Shown here piece after piece: positions 1 to 8,535 of a DNA stretch of 49,091 nucleotides (positions within the stretch are counted from its first letter, which is position 1; the number at the start of each line of letters is the position of its first letter). The translations under genes and the position numbers were made by a program. The DNA is from Candidatus Mediterraneibacter guildfordensis. Lineage in GTDB: Bacteria; Bacillota; Clostridia; Lachnospirales; Lachnospiraceae. The notes below the pieces were generated by a model. It saw nothing but the letters and a program-made list of their open reading frames with translations. It made no database searches and was not told where the DNA came from. The DNA lies in assembly GCA_019112735.1 (NCBI GenBank), contig DXIS01000036.1, positions 1 to 49,091 of the forward strand. Reading direction: 5' to 3'.

Positions 1-1946
1 TTGATCTGCTCTACAGTCTTGCCCTGAGCGTCAGCCAGTTTCTTGATGTCCTCTTCCTCTGTCGGAACGAACTCGTGAAGCGGTGGGTCAAGGAAACGGA
101 TCGTTACCGGGTTGCCCTCAAGAGCCTCGTACAGTTTCTCGAAGTCTCCCTGCTGCTCCGGAAGGATCTTCTCAAGAGCTGCCTCTCTCTCTTCCTCTGT
201 CTCAGAGCAGATCATCTCGCGGAATGCGTCGATTCTGTTGCCCTCGAAGAACATATGCTCTGTACGGCACAGACCGATGCCTTCAGCGCCCAGCTCGCGT
301 GCTTTCTTCGCGTCAGCCGGTGTATCAGCGTTTGTGCGGACTTTCATTGTTCTGTACTTGTCAGCCCAGCCCATGATGCGTCCGAACTCGCCTGCGATCG
401 TAGCGTCTACTGTCGGGATGATTCCGTCGTAGATGTTACCTGTGGATCCGTCGATGGAGATCGGGTCTCCCTCGTGGAACTCTTTTCCTGCGAGTGTGAA
501 TCTCTTATTTGCTTCGTCCATAGCGATGTCGCCGCATCCGGATACACAGCATGTACCCATACCACGTGCAACAACGGCTGCGTGTGATGTCATACCACCG
601 CGTACAGTCAGGATACCCTGAGCGGATTTCATACCTGTGATATCTTCCGGTGATGTCTCAAGACGAACGAGAACGACTTTCTCGCCTCTTGCAGCCCACT
701 CTACCGCGTCGTCTGCTGTGAAGACGATCTTACCGCATGCAGCTCCCGGTGAAGCGCCGAGTGCCTTTCCGATCGGTGTTGCAGCTTTCAGTGCAGCAGC
801 GTCGAACTGCGGGTGAAGCAGTGTATCAAGGTTACGCGGATCGATCATAGCTACAGCCTCTTCCTCTGTTCTCATGCCCTCGTCAACAAGGTCGCATGCG
901 ATCTTCAGAGCAGCCTGAGCTGTTCTCTTACCGTTACGTGTCTGAAGCATGTACAGTTTACCGTGCTCTACAGTAAACTCCATATCCTGCATATCTCTGT
1001 AGTGTGTCTCCAGAGTCTTGCACACATCTTTGAACTGTGCGAAAGCTTCCGGGAACTTCTGCTCCATCTCGGAGATGTGCATCGGTGTACGAACGCCGGC
1101 AACAACGTCCTCGCCCTGTGCGTTTGTAAGGAACTCACCGAAAAGTCCGTTTGCTCCTGTAGCCGGGTCACGTGTGAATGCAACACCGGTACCACAGTCA
1201 TCACCCATGTTACCGAACGCCATCATCTGTACGTTGACAGCTGTTCCCCATGAATACGGGATATCGTTGTCACGACGGTATACGTTTGCTCTCGGGTTGT
1301 CCCATGAACGGAATACAGCCTTAACAGCGCCGATCAGCTGCTCTTTCGCATCAGACGGGAAGTCTGCGCCGATCTTCTCTTTGTACTCAGCCTTGAACTG
1401 TCCTGCCAGAGTCTTAAGATCCTCTGCTGTCAGCTCTACATCCTGTTTCACGCCTTTTTCTTCTTTCATCTTGTCGATGAGCTCTTCGAAGTATTTCTTA
1501 CCTACTTCCATAACTACATCAGAATACATCTGGATGAATCTTCTGTAGCAGTCCCATGCCCAGCGCTCGTTGCCTGATGCAGACGCCAGCGCCTCAACTA
1601 CTTCTTCGTTCAGACCGAGGTTCAGGATCGTGTCCATCATACCCGGCATGGAAGCTCTTGCACCGGAACGTACGGAAACGAGAAGCGGGTTCTCTTTGTC
1701 TCCGAATTTCTTTCCTGTGATCTCCTCGAGTTTTGCCATTGCATCCATGATCTGGCTCATGATCTCGTCGTTGATCTGTCTTCCGTCCTCATAGTACTGT
1801 GTACAAGCTTCTGTTGTAACAGTGAATCCCTGCGGAACCGGAAGGCCCAGGCCTGTCATCTCTGCAAGGTTGGCGCCTTTACCGCCAAGAAGGTTTCTCA
1901 TTGTCGCGTTACCTTCTTTGAACATATAAACCCATTTTGTTGCCAT
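1..1946 (-). CDS. ppdK: Pyruvate, phosphate dikinase (3' end outside window)
   Basis: Interconverts pyruvate, ATP and phosphate with PEP, AMP and pyrophosphate in the cytoplasm; central to PPi-dependent glycolysis in anaerobes. The reading frame is open from the ATG at 1946 to the window edge (648 codons of a family that is about 875 residues long), so the C-terminal PEP-binding barrel is mostly missing. The N-terminus reads MATKWVYMFKEG followed by a GGKGANLAEM nucleotide-binding segment, and the phosphohistidine motif GGMTSHAAVVARGMG places the swivelling His at residue 455, the number known for the clostridial enzyme. The start is supported by AGGAGGT about nine bases upstream. Codon use is strongly biased, which fits high expression. 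It has its own promoter and is not coupled to the gene on its right. Confidence 0.97.
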   Translation of the reverse strand, partial: MATKWVYMFKEGNATMRNLLGGKGANLAEMTGLGLPVPQGFTVTTEACTQYYEDGRQINDEIMSQIMDAMAKLEEITGKKFGDKENPLLVSVRSGARASMPGMMDTILNLGLNEEVVEALASASGNERWAWDCYRRFIQMYSDVVMEVGKKYFEELIDKMKEEKGVKQDVELTAEDLKTLAGQFKAEYKEKIGADFPSDAKEQLIGAVKAVFRSWDNPRANVYRRDNDIPYSWGTAVNVQMMAFGNMGDDCGTGVAFTRDPATGANGLFGEFLTNAQGEDVVAGVRTPMHISEMEQKFPEAFAQFKDVCKTLETHYRDMQDMEFTVEHGKLYMLQTRNGKRTAQAALKIACDLVDEGMRTEEEAVAMIDPRNLDTLLHPQFDAAALKAATPIGKALGASPGAACGKIVFTADDAVEWAARGEKVVLVRLETSPEDITGMKSAQGILTVRGGMTSHAAVVARGMGTCCVSGCGDIAMDEANKRFTLAGKEFHEGDPISIDGSTGNIYDGIIPTVDATIAGEFGRIMGWADKYRTMKVRTNADTPADAKKARELGAEGIGLCRTEHMFFEGNRIDAFREMICSETEEEREAALEKILPEQQGDFEKLYEALEGNPVTIRFLDPPLHEFVPTEEEDIKKLADAQGKTVEQI

Positions 1947-2003
1947 GTTCCAATGACCTCCTCAATAATTTTGCTAATATTTCCGTAATATTTCGCATAT
2001 AAT

Positions 2004-2032
2004 ATTTTAATGGTTTCAGCCCCTTGCGTCAA
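2004..2032 (-). promoter_or_regulatory. Promoter of ppdK
   Basis: On the minus strand TTGACG (2027-2032) and TAAAAT (2004-2009) are separated by exactly 17 bases, giving a near-consensus vegetative promoter. The predicted start leaves a 5' leader of about 50 bases ahead of ppdK. Confidence 0.7.
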
Positions 2033-2073
2033 GCGTTTTATGGGGAATTGTACACATTCTTAATATCTGTCAG

Positions 2074-2728
2074 CTAAAGGATGAGTTTGATGAGCGCAAT
2101 GGCAATGGATGCCGCCGCCACGATGCGTTTGAGCATCGCCGGATCGATCTTTTCCGCATTTCTGCTCCCGAACGCCACGCCGATCCCGTGGGCGATAAGG
2201 ACCGGTATGAGCAGCAGGAACATTTCCGTATTCTCCGCTCCGCTCCAGAGGTATCCGCCTGCCGCCGGCCCCGGACGCCGCGCAGACCGCCCCGGTCGCC
2301 ACGCCCAGCAGGAAGAAAAGGACCGCCTTCATTCCGGCCACAGTCATCTGTCTCTCCGGCCCGTCCGTTTTCCCGTCCTTCCGGAGAAGGATGGAGATGC
2401 CCGAGACAAGCACCACGATATAGAGGATCATCTGCATCACATCCTCGGGGATCAGCAGGTTGACCCACACGCCGGCCAGCGCCCCGGGAAGGCTGCCCGC
2501 CGAGAGGATCACCACCGGCTTCAGGTCCAGGTTGCCCTGGCGGTAGTAGGTCACCGACCCCAGCACGCCCGAGATGAGAAAGGCGGAAAAGCTTAATGCC
2601 AGCGATTCTCCGGCGGGCATCCCGCGAAAGCCGGTATAGAACATCGGGAGCAGGAAGCCGGTGATGCCGGTAAGGCCGATGCAGGCACCCACCAGAAGAT
2701 TCAGGAGAAGGATCAGGATCATACTCAT
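2074..2728 (-). pseudogene. TauE/SafE-family permease, frameshifted
   Basis: The first ~157 codons from the ATG at 2728 encode an integral membrane protein of the TauE/SafE (anion or sulfite/sulfonate export) family: hydrophobic segments, then a GAVCAASGAGG loop. At about 2260 the frame breaks. Read on as is, it gives an Arg-rich non-membrane tail to 2060. A one-base shift restores a typical C-terminus (GYLWSGAENTEMFLLLIP, then AHGIGVAFGSRN) ending in a stop at 2074-2076. The break lies in a GC-rich stretch, so it may be a true mutation or an assembly error. Its ATG overlaps the amidohydrolase stop by four bases, so it is the last gene of a four-gene operon. Confidence 0.8.
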
Positions 2729-4011
2729 AATTCTGCCGCCTCTTTCATGATTTTCTCCTCATCCAGCGTGAGCACTTCCCGGTCCCGCATCAGGATCTTC
2801 CCGTTTACGATATTGTCGCATACATCCCCGGCCGTCACGCATTCCAGCAGTGTGTTGACGACATTTCCGGTAGGGTAAAGATGAGGCTGCATCAGATGAA
2901 TGGTAATGAGATCCGCCTGCTTTCCCGGCGCGATCACACCGCCGTCCTCGCCCATCAGCCGGTATCCGTTCTCCGTCGCCATGCGCAGGATCTCCCGGGC
3001 CGGCATGACCGCCGGTTCATTGAGGCGGCTTCCATATTCCACGTTCATGACAGACCGGAAGATCTTCATCTCATTCCACAGGCTTAAGCCCCCGTGGGCC
3101 GCCCCGTCCGTCCCCAGGCCCACGCAGATCCCGCGAGCCTGTAAAGACGGCGTATCCGGCGCACCTTTGCCGCAGTTGCTGAACGGGCAGTGGCAGACTT
3201 TTACCTCACACTCCGCCAGCAGTTCCTTTTCATGCTCTGAGAGGAGCAGGCAGTGGGCAGCGATGAAATCCCCATCCAGCGCCCCGATGGAATCCAGGTA
3301 TTCAAAGGGACGCATCTGTTTATTCGTCAGGAAGAAATTGACCTCCCCGGCGTATTCATTCATATGGGCCTGCAGTTTCGCCCCCCGCTCTTTCGCCCGC
3401 TCCGACACCTTCCGGTTCAGTTCGTCCGAACAGGAGATCAGGGAGCGCAGGGAATAGGCCACTTTCAGATTTCCTTTTCCGTTGTATGCATCATAGAGGC
3501 GGTCGGTCTGGGCCAGCGCTTCATCTGCATTCTGCGCAATGGATTCCGGCAGCCCCTTCTCATCCATGGTGGATGCAGAGAGAAGGCCGCGAAGCCCCGA
3601 GCGCACGTACACATCCGCTGCCGCTTCCATATGATAGCTTCCGGCGTCCACAAATGCGGTGGTGCCGGACCTGATCATTTCCAGGGCGGCAAGGGACGCG
3701 CTGAGTTCCATTTTTTCATCGGTAAGGGTGCTCTCAAAGGGCAGCATGATCCGCGTCCAGATCATCGGAAGGGCGTCCAGCACCCTGCCTTTCAGGAGCT
3801 GCTGCCCGGTATGCATGTGGCAATCCGCCAGCCCCGGCATGACCACTTTGCCCCTGCCGGAAATGTGCTCCTTTGCCGGCAGTTCCCGGTCGCCCTCCTT
3901 TGCTTCGCGGACAGACTGAATGATCCCGTCTTTTATCTCAATGGTCTGGCCGCCGCGCACCGTTCCGTCCGGGAACAGCACCGCGGCATCCGTTATGATC
4001 AGGTCAGGCAT
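2725..4011 (-). CDS. Metal-dependent amidohydrolase, SsnA/TrzA/deaminase type
   Basis: Cytoplasmic TIM-barrel hydrolase of the amidohydrolase superfamily. Members with this sequence pattern deaminate or dechlorinate N-heterocycles or aminated purine derivatives; the substrate here is unknown. Visible metal-site motifs are HMH at residues 65-67, HMNE near 215, a later AAHCLLLSE histidine and GTDGAA for the catalytic aspartate, followed by the usual C-terminal strand domain (APGKQADLI). I chose the ATG at 4011 because GGAGGG precedes it; an upstream ATG at 4032 has no ribosome site. The gene lies between two membrane proteins upstream and a TauE/SafE permease downstream, with ATGA overlap to the latter, suggesting uptake and degradation of a small molecule with export of a product. 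Length 428 residues, normal for the family. Confidence 0.85.
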   Translation of the reverse strand: MPDLIITDAAVLFPDGTVRGGQTIEIKDGIIQSVREAKEGDRELPAKEHISGRGKVVMPGLADCHMHTGQQLLKGRVLDALPMIWTRIMLPFESTLTDEKMELSASLAALEMIRSGTTAFVDAGSYHMEAAADVYVRSGLRGLLSASTMDEKGLPESIAQNADEALAQTDRLYDAYNGKGNLKVAYSLRSLISCSDELNRKVSERAKERGAKLQAHMNEYAGEVNFFLTNKQMRPFEYLDSIGALDGDFIAAHCLLLSEHEKELLAECEVKVCHCPFSNCGKGAPDTPSLQARGICVGLGTDGAAHGGLSLWNEMKIFRSVMNVEYGSRLNEPAVMPAREILRMATENGYRLMGEDGGVIAPGKQADLITIHLMQPHLYPTGNVVNTLLECVTAGDVCDNIVNGKILMRDREVLTLDEEKIMKEAAEL

Positions 4012-4033
4012 ATGTTTTCCCTCCGTTTTCATG

Positions 4034-4480
4034 TCAGATGGCCCCCGTGATCTTCAGCACCACATGGGCGATCAGCGCTGAACCGACAAAGGTCCCGGTC
4101 ATGACAAAGACGCCCACGAGGATCATTTTCCATCCCTGTTTCAGGAAGGATCTGATCTGGTCGCTGATGGAAATGCCGGCGTAGGCGCCCACCATGGTGA
4201 GCGGAGCCGTGAAATTGATCTTTCCCGCCGCATCAATGACAAATTCCCGGCAGGGAGAAATCGGGCAGGCCGCCAGAAGGCCGATGATGGATACATACGC
4301 CACAACAGGAAGCTTCAGCGGGATCACTTTGCTCACGGCAACGCCCAGGGCTGCGATGACCAGCAGCACCAGGATGCCTGGAAGAGACTCCATGAATCCC
4401 ACATCAAATCCGACAAAGTTCGCCAGTGCGATCCCGAACCCGGATATTACAAATAAAACAAGCCATTCGATATATCTCAT
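4034..4480 (-). CDS. Small integral membrane protein, partner of DUF3100 protein
   Basis: A 148-residue protein with four or five hydrophobic segments (roughly residues 5-28, 32-53, 57-74, 92-108 and 120-143). It starts at an ATG overlapping the stop of the upstream DUF3100-like gene by four bases (ATGA), so the two are probably made in equal amounts and may form one transporter. It looks like the C-terminal part of a permease whose N-terminal part is the neighbouring gene, but I cannot prove this from sequence alone. No signal peptide, no enzymatic motif. Confidence 0.6.
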   Translation of the reverse strand: MRYIEWLVLFVISGFGIALANFVGFDVGFMESLPGILVLLVIAALGVAVSKVIPLKLPVVAYVSIIGLLAACPISPCREFVIDAAGKINFTAPLTMVGAYAGISISDQIRSFLKQGWKMILVGVFVMTGTFVGSALIAHVVLKITGAI

Positions 4481-5355
4481 TTCTGCTCCTCCTTCTCCTC
4501 CAATGCGTCTGCGGCGGCAGCTCTCTCCTGTCTGCGCTTCCCGCCGAACCGTCCGATCTTCGGCTCCAGTACTTTATAGAGCCAGTTGCAAAGCGGCAGG
4601 CCGATCAGAAGCGACATATAGATCCCGTCGATACCGGATATGGTCTCGCTGGCGCTGGCCAGTGCCGAGATCTGGTCCGCCATGGCCGGGAATATTTCCG
4701 TCAGGGACGCCACGGCGCTCGCCATCAGGATGCCCGCGCCCACGCCGGATGCCATGCCCAGCGCATAGGGATGGAAAATGTCAAGCATGGCGATCACGGA
4801 TACCATGAATCCGAAATAGATCGTACCGGTCATTCCGCCCACCACATAGATGGAAAGGCTTCCCCTCGCCTCCGGTGAATCCGGCCCGTACACATCGGTG
4901 ATCAGCGCCAGGTTGGACTCCCGGTTAATGGAATGGGTCGCACCGATGGCTTCCCGCTTCATGCCCAGCAGGATCGCCAGCGGCATGGCCAGAAGGATGG
5001 TCCCCAGGTTGCCGTACTCCTGCAGAAGGAGCGCCGGTCCCGCAGAGACAACGGTCTCCAGGCTGGCGCCGGCATTGATGCCCAGCTTTGCGATAAACGG
5101 GCAGATGGCCACGATGACCAGCTTGGACGCGGCCTTTACTTCTTTTGACTTCATGATTTTTGTTGCCTGCGGCCCCGAAAGGACGCCCATGATCAGCGCG
5201 TAGAAGATCGGGAACAGGATGAACTGCCCCGGCCCCAGCGGGATCTGGATCTGACCGATGGAATCGGCGATCAGGATGAATATGACGGCTGCGATGTAGA
5301 TCTTATACTCTGTCTTCAGCCTTGCCTTGAGCGACGGATAGACGAACTTATCCAT
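4477..5355 (-). CDS. DUF3100-like integral membrane protein
   Basis: A 292-residue membrane protein with about seven hydrophobic segments and a charged cytoplasmic tail rich in Glu, Lys and Ala. The pattern (long amphipathic loops around ATKIMKSKEVKAA and GINAGASLETVVSAGPALL) matches my recollection of DUF3100 proteins, a family of putative transporters often next to amidohydrolases. The start at 5355 has GAGGAGGAAG upstream. It is the first gene of the coupled operon that continues through the small membrane protein, the amidohydrolase and the TauE/SafE gene, and it is divergent from the Crp/Fnr gene, its likely regulator. Function and substrate are unknown. Confidence 0.6.
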   Translation of the reverse strand: MDKFVYPSLKARLKTEYKIYIAAVIFILIADSIGQIQIPLGPGQFILFPIFYALIMGVLSGPQATKIMKSKEVKAASKLVIVAICPFIAKLGINAGASLETVVSAGPALLLQEYGNLGTILLAMPLAILLGMKREAIGATHSINRESNLALITDVYGPDSPEARGSLSIYVVGGMTGTIYFGFMVSVIAMLDIFHPYALGMASGVGAGILMASAVASLTEIFPAMADQISALASASETISGIDGIYMSLLIGLPLCNWLYKVLEPKIGRFGGKRRQERAAAADALEEKEEQK

Positions 5356-5450
5356 TTCACTTCCTCCTCATTCTCTTTTGTATTTTTTTAAGTTTGTTCC
5401 AACGCTATGTATTGTAGCGGGACACGCCCCGGCAAAAAAGGACAAATGAG

Positions 5451-5479
5451 ACTTTTTTTCTTTTTTTTGATCCTATAAT
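5451..5479 (+). promoter_or_regulatory. Promoter of the Crp/Fnr gene (good -10, poor -35)
   Basis: A perfect TATAAT lies at 5474-5479, about 42 bases before the chosen start codon. At 17 bases upstream there is only ACTTTT, so activation or autoregulation is plausible. The 165-base divergent gap with the DUF3100 operon is T/A-rich; I see no convincing FNR-type dyad in it. Confidence 0.4.
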
Positions 5480-5520
5480 AGAGACAAGTCCGATCAATCG
5501 GTTTTATGGGAGAACTTGTT

Positions 5521-6234
5521 ATGACACTGGAAGAACTGGTCCGGGAAGTGTCGGAGCTTGAAGAATACACAAGATATATGCCGGAAGAACTGTGGCAGCG
5601 CTGCAGCATCCGCGTGTATCCGCCGGGAACGATCATCCATCAGAAAGATTATAAGCTGGAATATTTCGGTCTCATCGCCAAAGGCGAACACCGGGTGATC
5701 AATGAATTTCAGAACGGGAATGTCTATATGATCGAAAAGAATGAGCCCATTGACTTCGTGGGCGAAGTGACCATCCTCGCAGGAATGGAGAAAACGTCCG
5801 TCACCATTGAGACGCTCACCGAGACAACGGTGGCATTTTTCTCGCGGAAAGATTTTGAAGACTGGATCTCAAAGGATATCCATTTTCTCCGGCTGGTGGC
5901 ACACAAAGTCGCCTATAAGCTGTACCGCTCCTCTTATAACCGGGGCGCAAGGCTCTTCTATCCGCCCCATTTCATCCTGCTGGACTATATCCTGAAAGCG
6001 GCCGCCGCCATGGATATCGAGAAAAAACATGAGATCATCCTGCCCAAGACCCGGCAGGCTTTATATGAAGAGTGCGGCATCACGGTAAAAACGATCAACC
6101 GCACGGTGAAAAAGCTGAAGGATGAGGGGCTGATCTCCCTCAGAAAAGGGAAGATCAGCATGACCTCCGAACAGTACCGCAAAGCACAGAAAGTGATCCA
6201 TCACTATGTGAATTACGAGGACTGGCCGTCGTAG
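5521..6234 (+). CDS. Crp/Fnr-family transcriptional regulator
   Basis: A 237-residue regulator with an N-terminal cyclic-nucleotide-binding-like beta domain (the segment IRVYPPGTIIHQKDYKLEYF, then an EVTILAG turn) and a C-terminal winged helix (LPKTRQALYEECGITVKTIN). The effector pocket lacks an obvious cAMP signature and there is no N-terminal Cys cluster for an iron-sulfur centre, so it is not a classical Fnr. I take the ATG at 5521, which has GGGAG eight bases upstream, rather than the ATG at 5506. It is divergent from the DUF3100-amidohydrolase operon and probably controls it. Its stop is only 19 bases from that of the convergent aminopeptidase gene. Confidence 0.85.
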   Translation: MTLEELVREVSELEEYTRYMPEELWQRCSIRVYPPGTIIHQKDYKLEYFGLIAKGEHRVINEFQNGNVYMIEKNEPIDFVGEVTILAGMEKTSVTIETLTETTVAFFSRKDFEDWISKDIHFLRLVAHKVAYKLYRSSYNRGARLFYPPHFILLDYILKAAAAMDIEKKHEIILPKTRQALYEECGITVKTINRTVKKLKDEGLISLRKGKISMTSEQYRKAQKVIHHYVNYEDWPS

Positions 6235-6257
6235 GCGGCATAACGTCCGCCGCCTAC
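6231..6257. terminator. Hairpin shared by two convergent genes
   Basis: GTAGGCGGC and GCCGCCTAC form a 9-bp perfect stem around a 9-base loop that spans the stop codons of the Crp/Fnr gene and the M18 gene. Neither side has a U-tract, so it may stabilise 3' ends or act as a weak bidirectional terminator. Confidence 0.35.
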
Positions 6258-7645
6258 ATGTTAAGAAATGCGCGGTAGCCTTTTACCGCTTCGTACACAT
6301 CCGCCTTGCTCGTGACTTCATAGGGCGCGTGCATGTTCAGGACCGCAACACCGCTGTCGATCACTTCCATGCCGTAGTTTGCCATAATATAGGCAATGGT
6401 TCCGCCTCCGCCCACATCGACGCGTCCCAGCTCCGCAAACTGGTAAGCCACACCCGCGTCATCCAGCGCGTTCCGCAGCGCCGCGATATATTCCGCATTG
6501 GCGTCATTGGAGCCGGATTTGCCCCTGCTGCCCGTAAACTTATTGAATGTAATTCCGTTCGCGAAAAACGCGGAACTCCGTTTCTCAAATGCCTCGGCAA
6601 ACATCGGGTCGTAGGCCGCGCTTACGTCAGAAGAAAGCATCCGTGAATTCATCAGCGCGCGGCGCACTTTCAGATCCGACTCGCCCTCTGTCATGGCGAT
6701 CAGCTCCGCCACCGTATTCTCAAAGAAGCGGGAGTGCATGCCTGTGGCGCCGACACTTCCGATCTCTTCTTTATCTACAAGAAGGCAGCACCCTGTCCTC
6801 TTCGCCTCCGTTACATCCAGCATCGCAAACAGCGACGTAAATGCGCAGACCCTGTCGTCCTGCCCGTAGGAAAGGATCATGCTGCGGTCCAGTCCGCAGT
6901 CGCGGGCCCTGCCGGCCGGAACGATCTCCAGTTCCGCCGAGAGGAAATCCTCCTCCGCCATATCATATTTTTCTTTCAGAAGGCGGAGTACATTGGCCTT
7001 GATCGTTTCTTTCTCCTTCTCATCCCCTGCGGCTTCTTCCAACGGACGGTTGGCAATGAGCAGGTCCAGCTTCTCCCCCTCGATCACCTTCGACGCTTTC
7101 TTCTCCATCTGCTCCTGTGCAAGATGAATGAGAAGATCCGTGATCACGAATACCGGATCATTCTCATCCTCTCCGATGGAAACCTTCTCCGTCGTCCCGT
7201 CCTTCTTCACGATCACGCCGTGCAGCGCCAGCGGCTGCGCCACCCACTGATACTTCTTGATGCCGCCGTAATAATGCGTATCCAGATAAGCAAGCCCCTC
7301 ATTCTCATAGAGCGGATTCTGCTTCACATCAATGCGCGGAGAATCAATGTGTGCGCCCAGGATGTTCATGCCCGCAGAAACCGGCTCCTCCCCGAGGCGG
7401 AAAAGCGCCAGCATCTTCTTCATGCACACCGCATATACCTTATCTCCCGCTTTCAGGCTCTCTCCCGCTGCCATCACCTCATTCAGGTCCCGGTAGCCGG
7501 CCTCCTGCGCCATACGGACGCCGAGCTCCACGCACTCCCGCTCCGTCTTGCCGGCATCAAGGCAGGATTTATATCTTTTACTGATCTGTTCAAGTTCCTC
7601 CAACTGCTGGCTGTTGTAAGAACTCCATGCACATTTTCTATCCAT
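6254..7645 (-). CDS. apeB: M18-family aminopeptidase
   Basis: Cytoplasmic dinuclear-zinc aminopeptidase that removes N-terminal, often acidic, residues from peptides. At 463 residues it has the usual M18 length. Metal and catalytic motifs are present: GAHIDSPR (first His and following Asp), DKEEIGSVG (the Glu pair) and HAPYEVTSKAD near the C-terminus for the last His. The start ATG at 7645 follows AGAGGAG. The upstream DNA is not native: the RAYT element ends 20 bases before the start codon, and the only good promoter I see lies inside the transposase gene at 7761-7789. The transcript would therefore begin with the repeat palindrome. Confidence 0.92.
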   Translation of the reverse strand: MDRKCAWSSYNSQQLEELEQISKRYKSCLDAGKTERECVELGVRMAQEAGYRDLNEVMAAGESLKAGDKVYAVCMKKMLALFRLGEEPVSAGMNILGAHIDSPRIDVKQNPLYENEGLAYLDTHYYGGIKKYQWVAQPLALHGVIVKKDGTTEKVSIGEDENDPVFVITDLLIHLAQEQMEKKASKVIEGEKLDLLIANRPLEEAAGDEKEKETIKANVLRLLKEKYDMAEEDFLSAELEIVPAGRARDCGLDRSMILSYGQDDRVCAFTSLFAMLDVTEAKRTGCCLLVDKEEIGSVGATGMHSRFFENTVAELIAMTEGESDLKVRRALMNSRMLSSDVSAAYDPMFAEAFEKRSSAFFANGITFNKFTGSRGKSGSNDANAEYIAALRNALDDAGVAYQFAELGRVDVGGGGTIAYIMANYGMEVIDSGVAVLNMHAPYEVTSKADVYEAVKGYRAFLNM

Positions 7646-7665
7646 TTTTAAGTTCTCCTCTCTAT

Positions 7666-7744
7666 CGGGGACGTAGTAAAATTGAATTTTACTACGTCCC
7701 CGATTGAATTTTACTATGTCCCAAATTGAACTTTGCCCTGTCCC
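7666..7744. repeat. Left end of RAYT element: palindrome plus two half-repeats
   Basis: At 7666-7702 two perfect 18-base arms, beginning CGGGGACGTAGTAAAATT, flank a single central G. They are followed by two degenerate copies of the half unit (ATTGAATTTTACTATGTCCC at 7703-7722 and a related 22-mer at 7723-7744). The right end carries the same order in mirror image. Confidence 0.85.
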
Positions 7745-7750
7745 TTTTGG

Positions 7751-8518
7751 TTATTTGTTGATTATACAACTTTTTACGCCACGATACAATCGTTCGGTTT
7801 CTGCTTTTGATATCTTCAATTCTTTCCGAAGCAAAGCCTTATATTCTTCCCTTAAGTTTTTATCTTCAAGAATTATCCTGGGTTCTTCAAGATTCTTCCT
7901 GTTTGCCTCCTGATTCAAATATATCAATGCCGCTCTGCTTCTTTGCGCTTCCACTTCACCTGGAACATCAATGAAAACCTGTTTCTGTCCTCTGTCATGA
8001 AATTCCAGACTTTCTTCAAAATCTCCAAATTTAGACTTATACAGTTTTATTGCCTTTGGATGTATTATGTGGTCTTTTTCTGCCGCATATTCTTTGAGAC
8101 TGGAAAATTGATAGTTCACAGGATTTTTTGCTATTTTCGCATGAACCGGATTCATATGGATATATCTCAGACAATTCCAGAAATAATGTTCTGTTTCCAC
8201 ACATTCACTGCAGAACCGATCCTGAAATACATGTCCGTTACGATTGTGTTTATAATTGTAATATTCTGCAAATTCTGCCAAGACACTGGCCATAAAATGA
8301 GATAAGAGTTTCAGATCAACATGAATCAAAATATGAAAATGCGTAGACATGATAACATACGCATATATTTCTATATCTTGATCTTTAAGATGCTTCTTAA
8401 GAAGCCTCAGGAAATTGTTCTTCTCTCTTTTCTGTTTAAAAATCTCTTCTTTATTAATCCCCCGCGCTATCACATGATAAACATCCGTAGCGCTTATTCT
8501 GCGTGCTGTACGCGGCAT
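7751..8518 (-). CDS. REP-associated tyrosine transposase (Y1/IS200-like, HUH)
   Basis: A 255-residue single-strand transposase of the Y1_Tnp/RAYT group, which nicks at stem-loops using one tyrosine. Seen directly: the HUH-type metal motif HFHILIH in YVIMSTHFHILIHVD, the conserved LRYIHMNPVHA segment, and the N-terminal MPRTARRISATDVYHVIARG typical of RAYTs. I chose the ATG at 8518, preceded by AAAGGGG, because the longer frame from a GTG at 8569 reads through the terminal repeat. The gene is much more AT-rich than its neighbours, consistent with acquisition. Its 3' end contains a promoter facing out into the M18 gene. Confidence 0.92.
   Translation of the reverse strand: MPRTARRISATDVYHVIARGINKEEIFKQKREKNNFLRLLKKHLKDQDIEIYAYVIMSTHFHILIHVDLKLLSHFMASVLAEFAEYYNYKHNRNGHVFQDRFCSECVETEHYFWNCLRYIHMNPVHAKIAKNPVNYQFSSLKEYAAEKDHIIHPKAIKLYKSKFGDFEESLEFHDRGQKQVFIDVPGEVEAQRSRAALIYLNQEANRKNLEEPRIILEDKNLREEYKALLRKELKISKAETERLYRGVKSCIINK
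7761..7789 (-). promoter_or_regulatory. Outward promoter inside the transposase 3' end
   Basis: TTGTAT (7784-7789) and TATAAT (7761-7766) on the minus strand are 17 bases apart. The start of transcription would fall near 7754, just beyond the transposase stop, and read through the left repeats into the M18 aminopeptidase. Confidence 0.5.
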
Positions 8519-8535
8519 CGTTTCACCCCTTTCAC

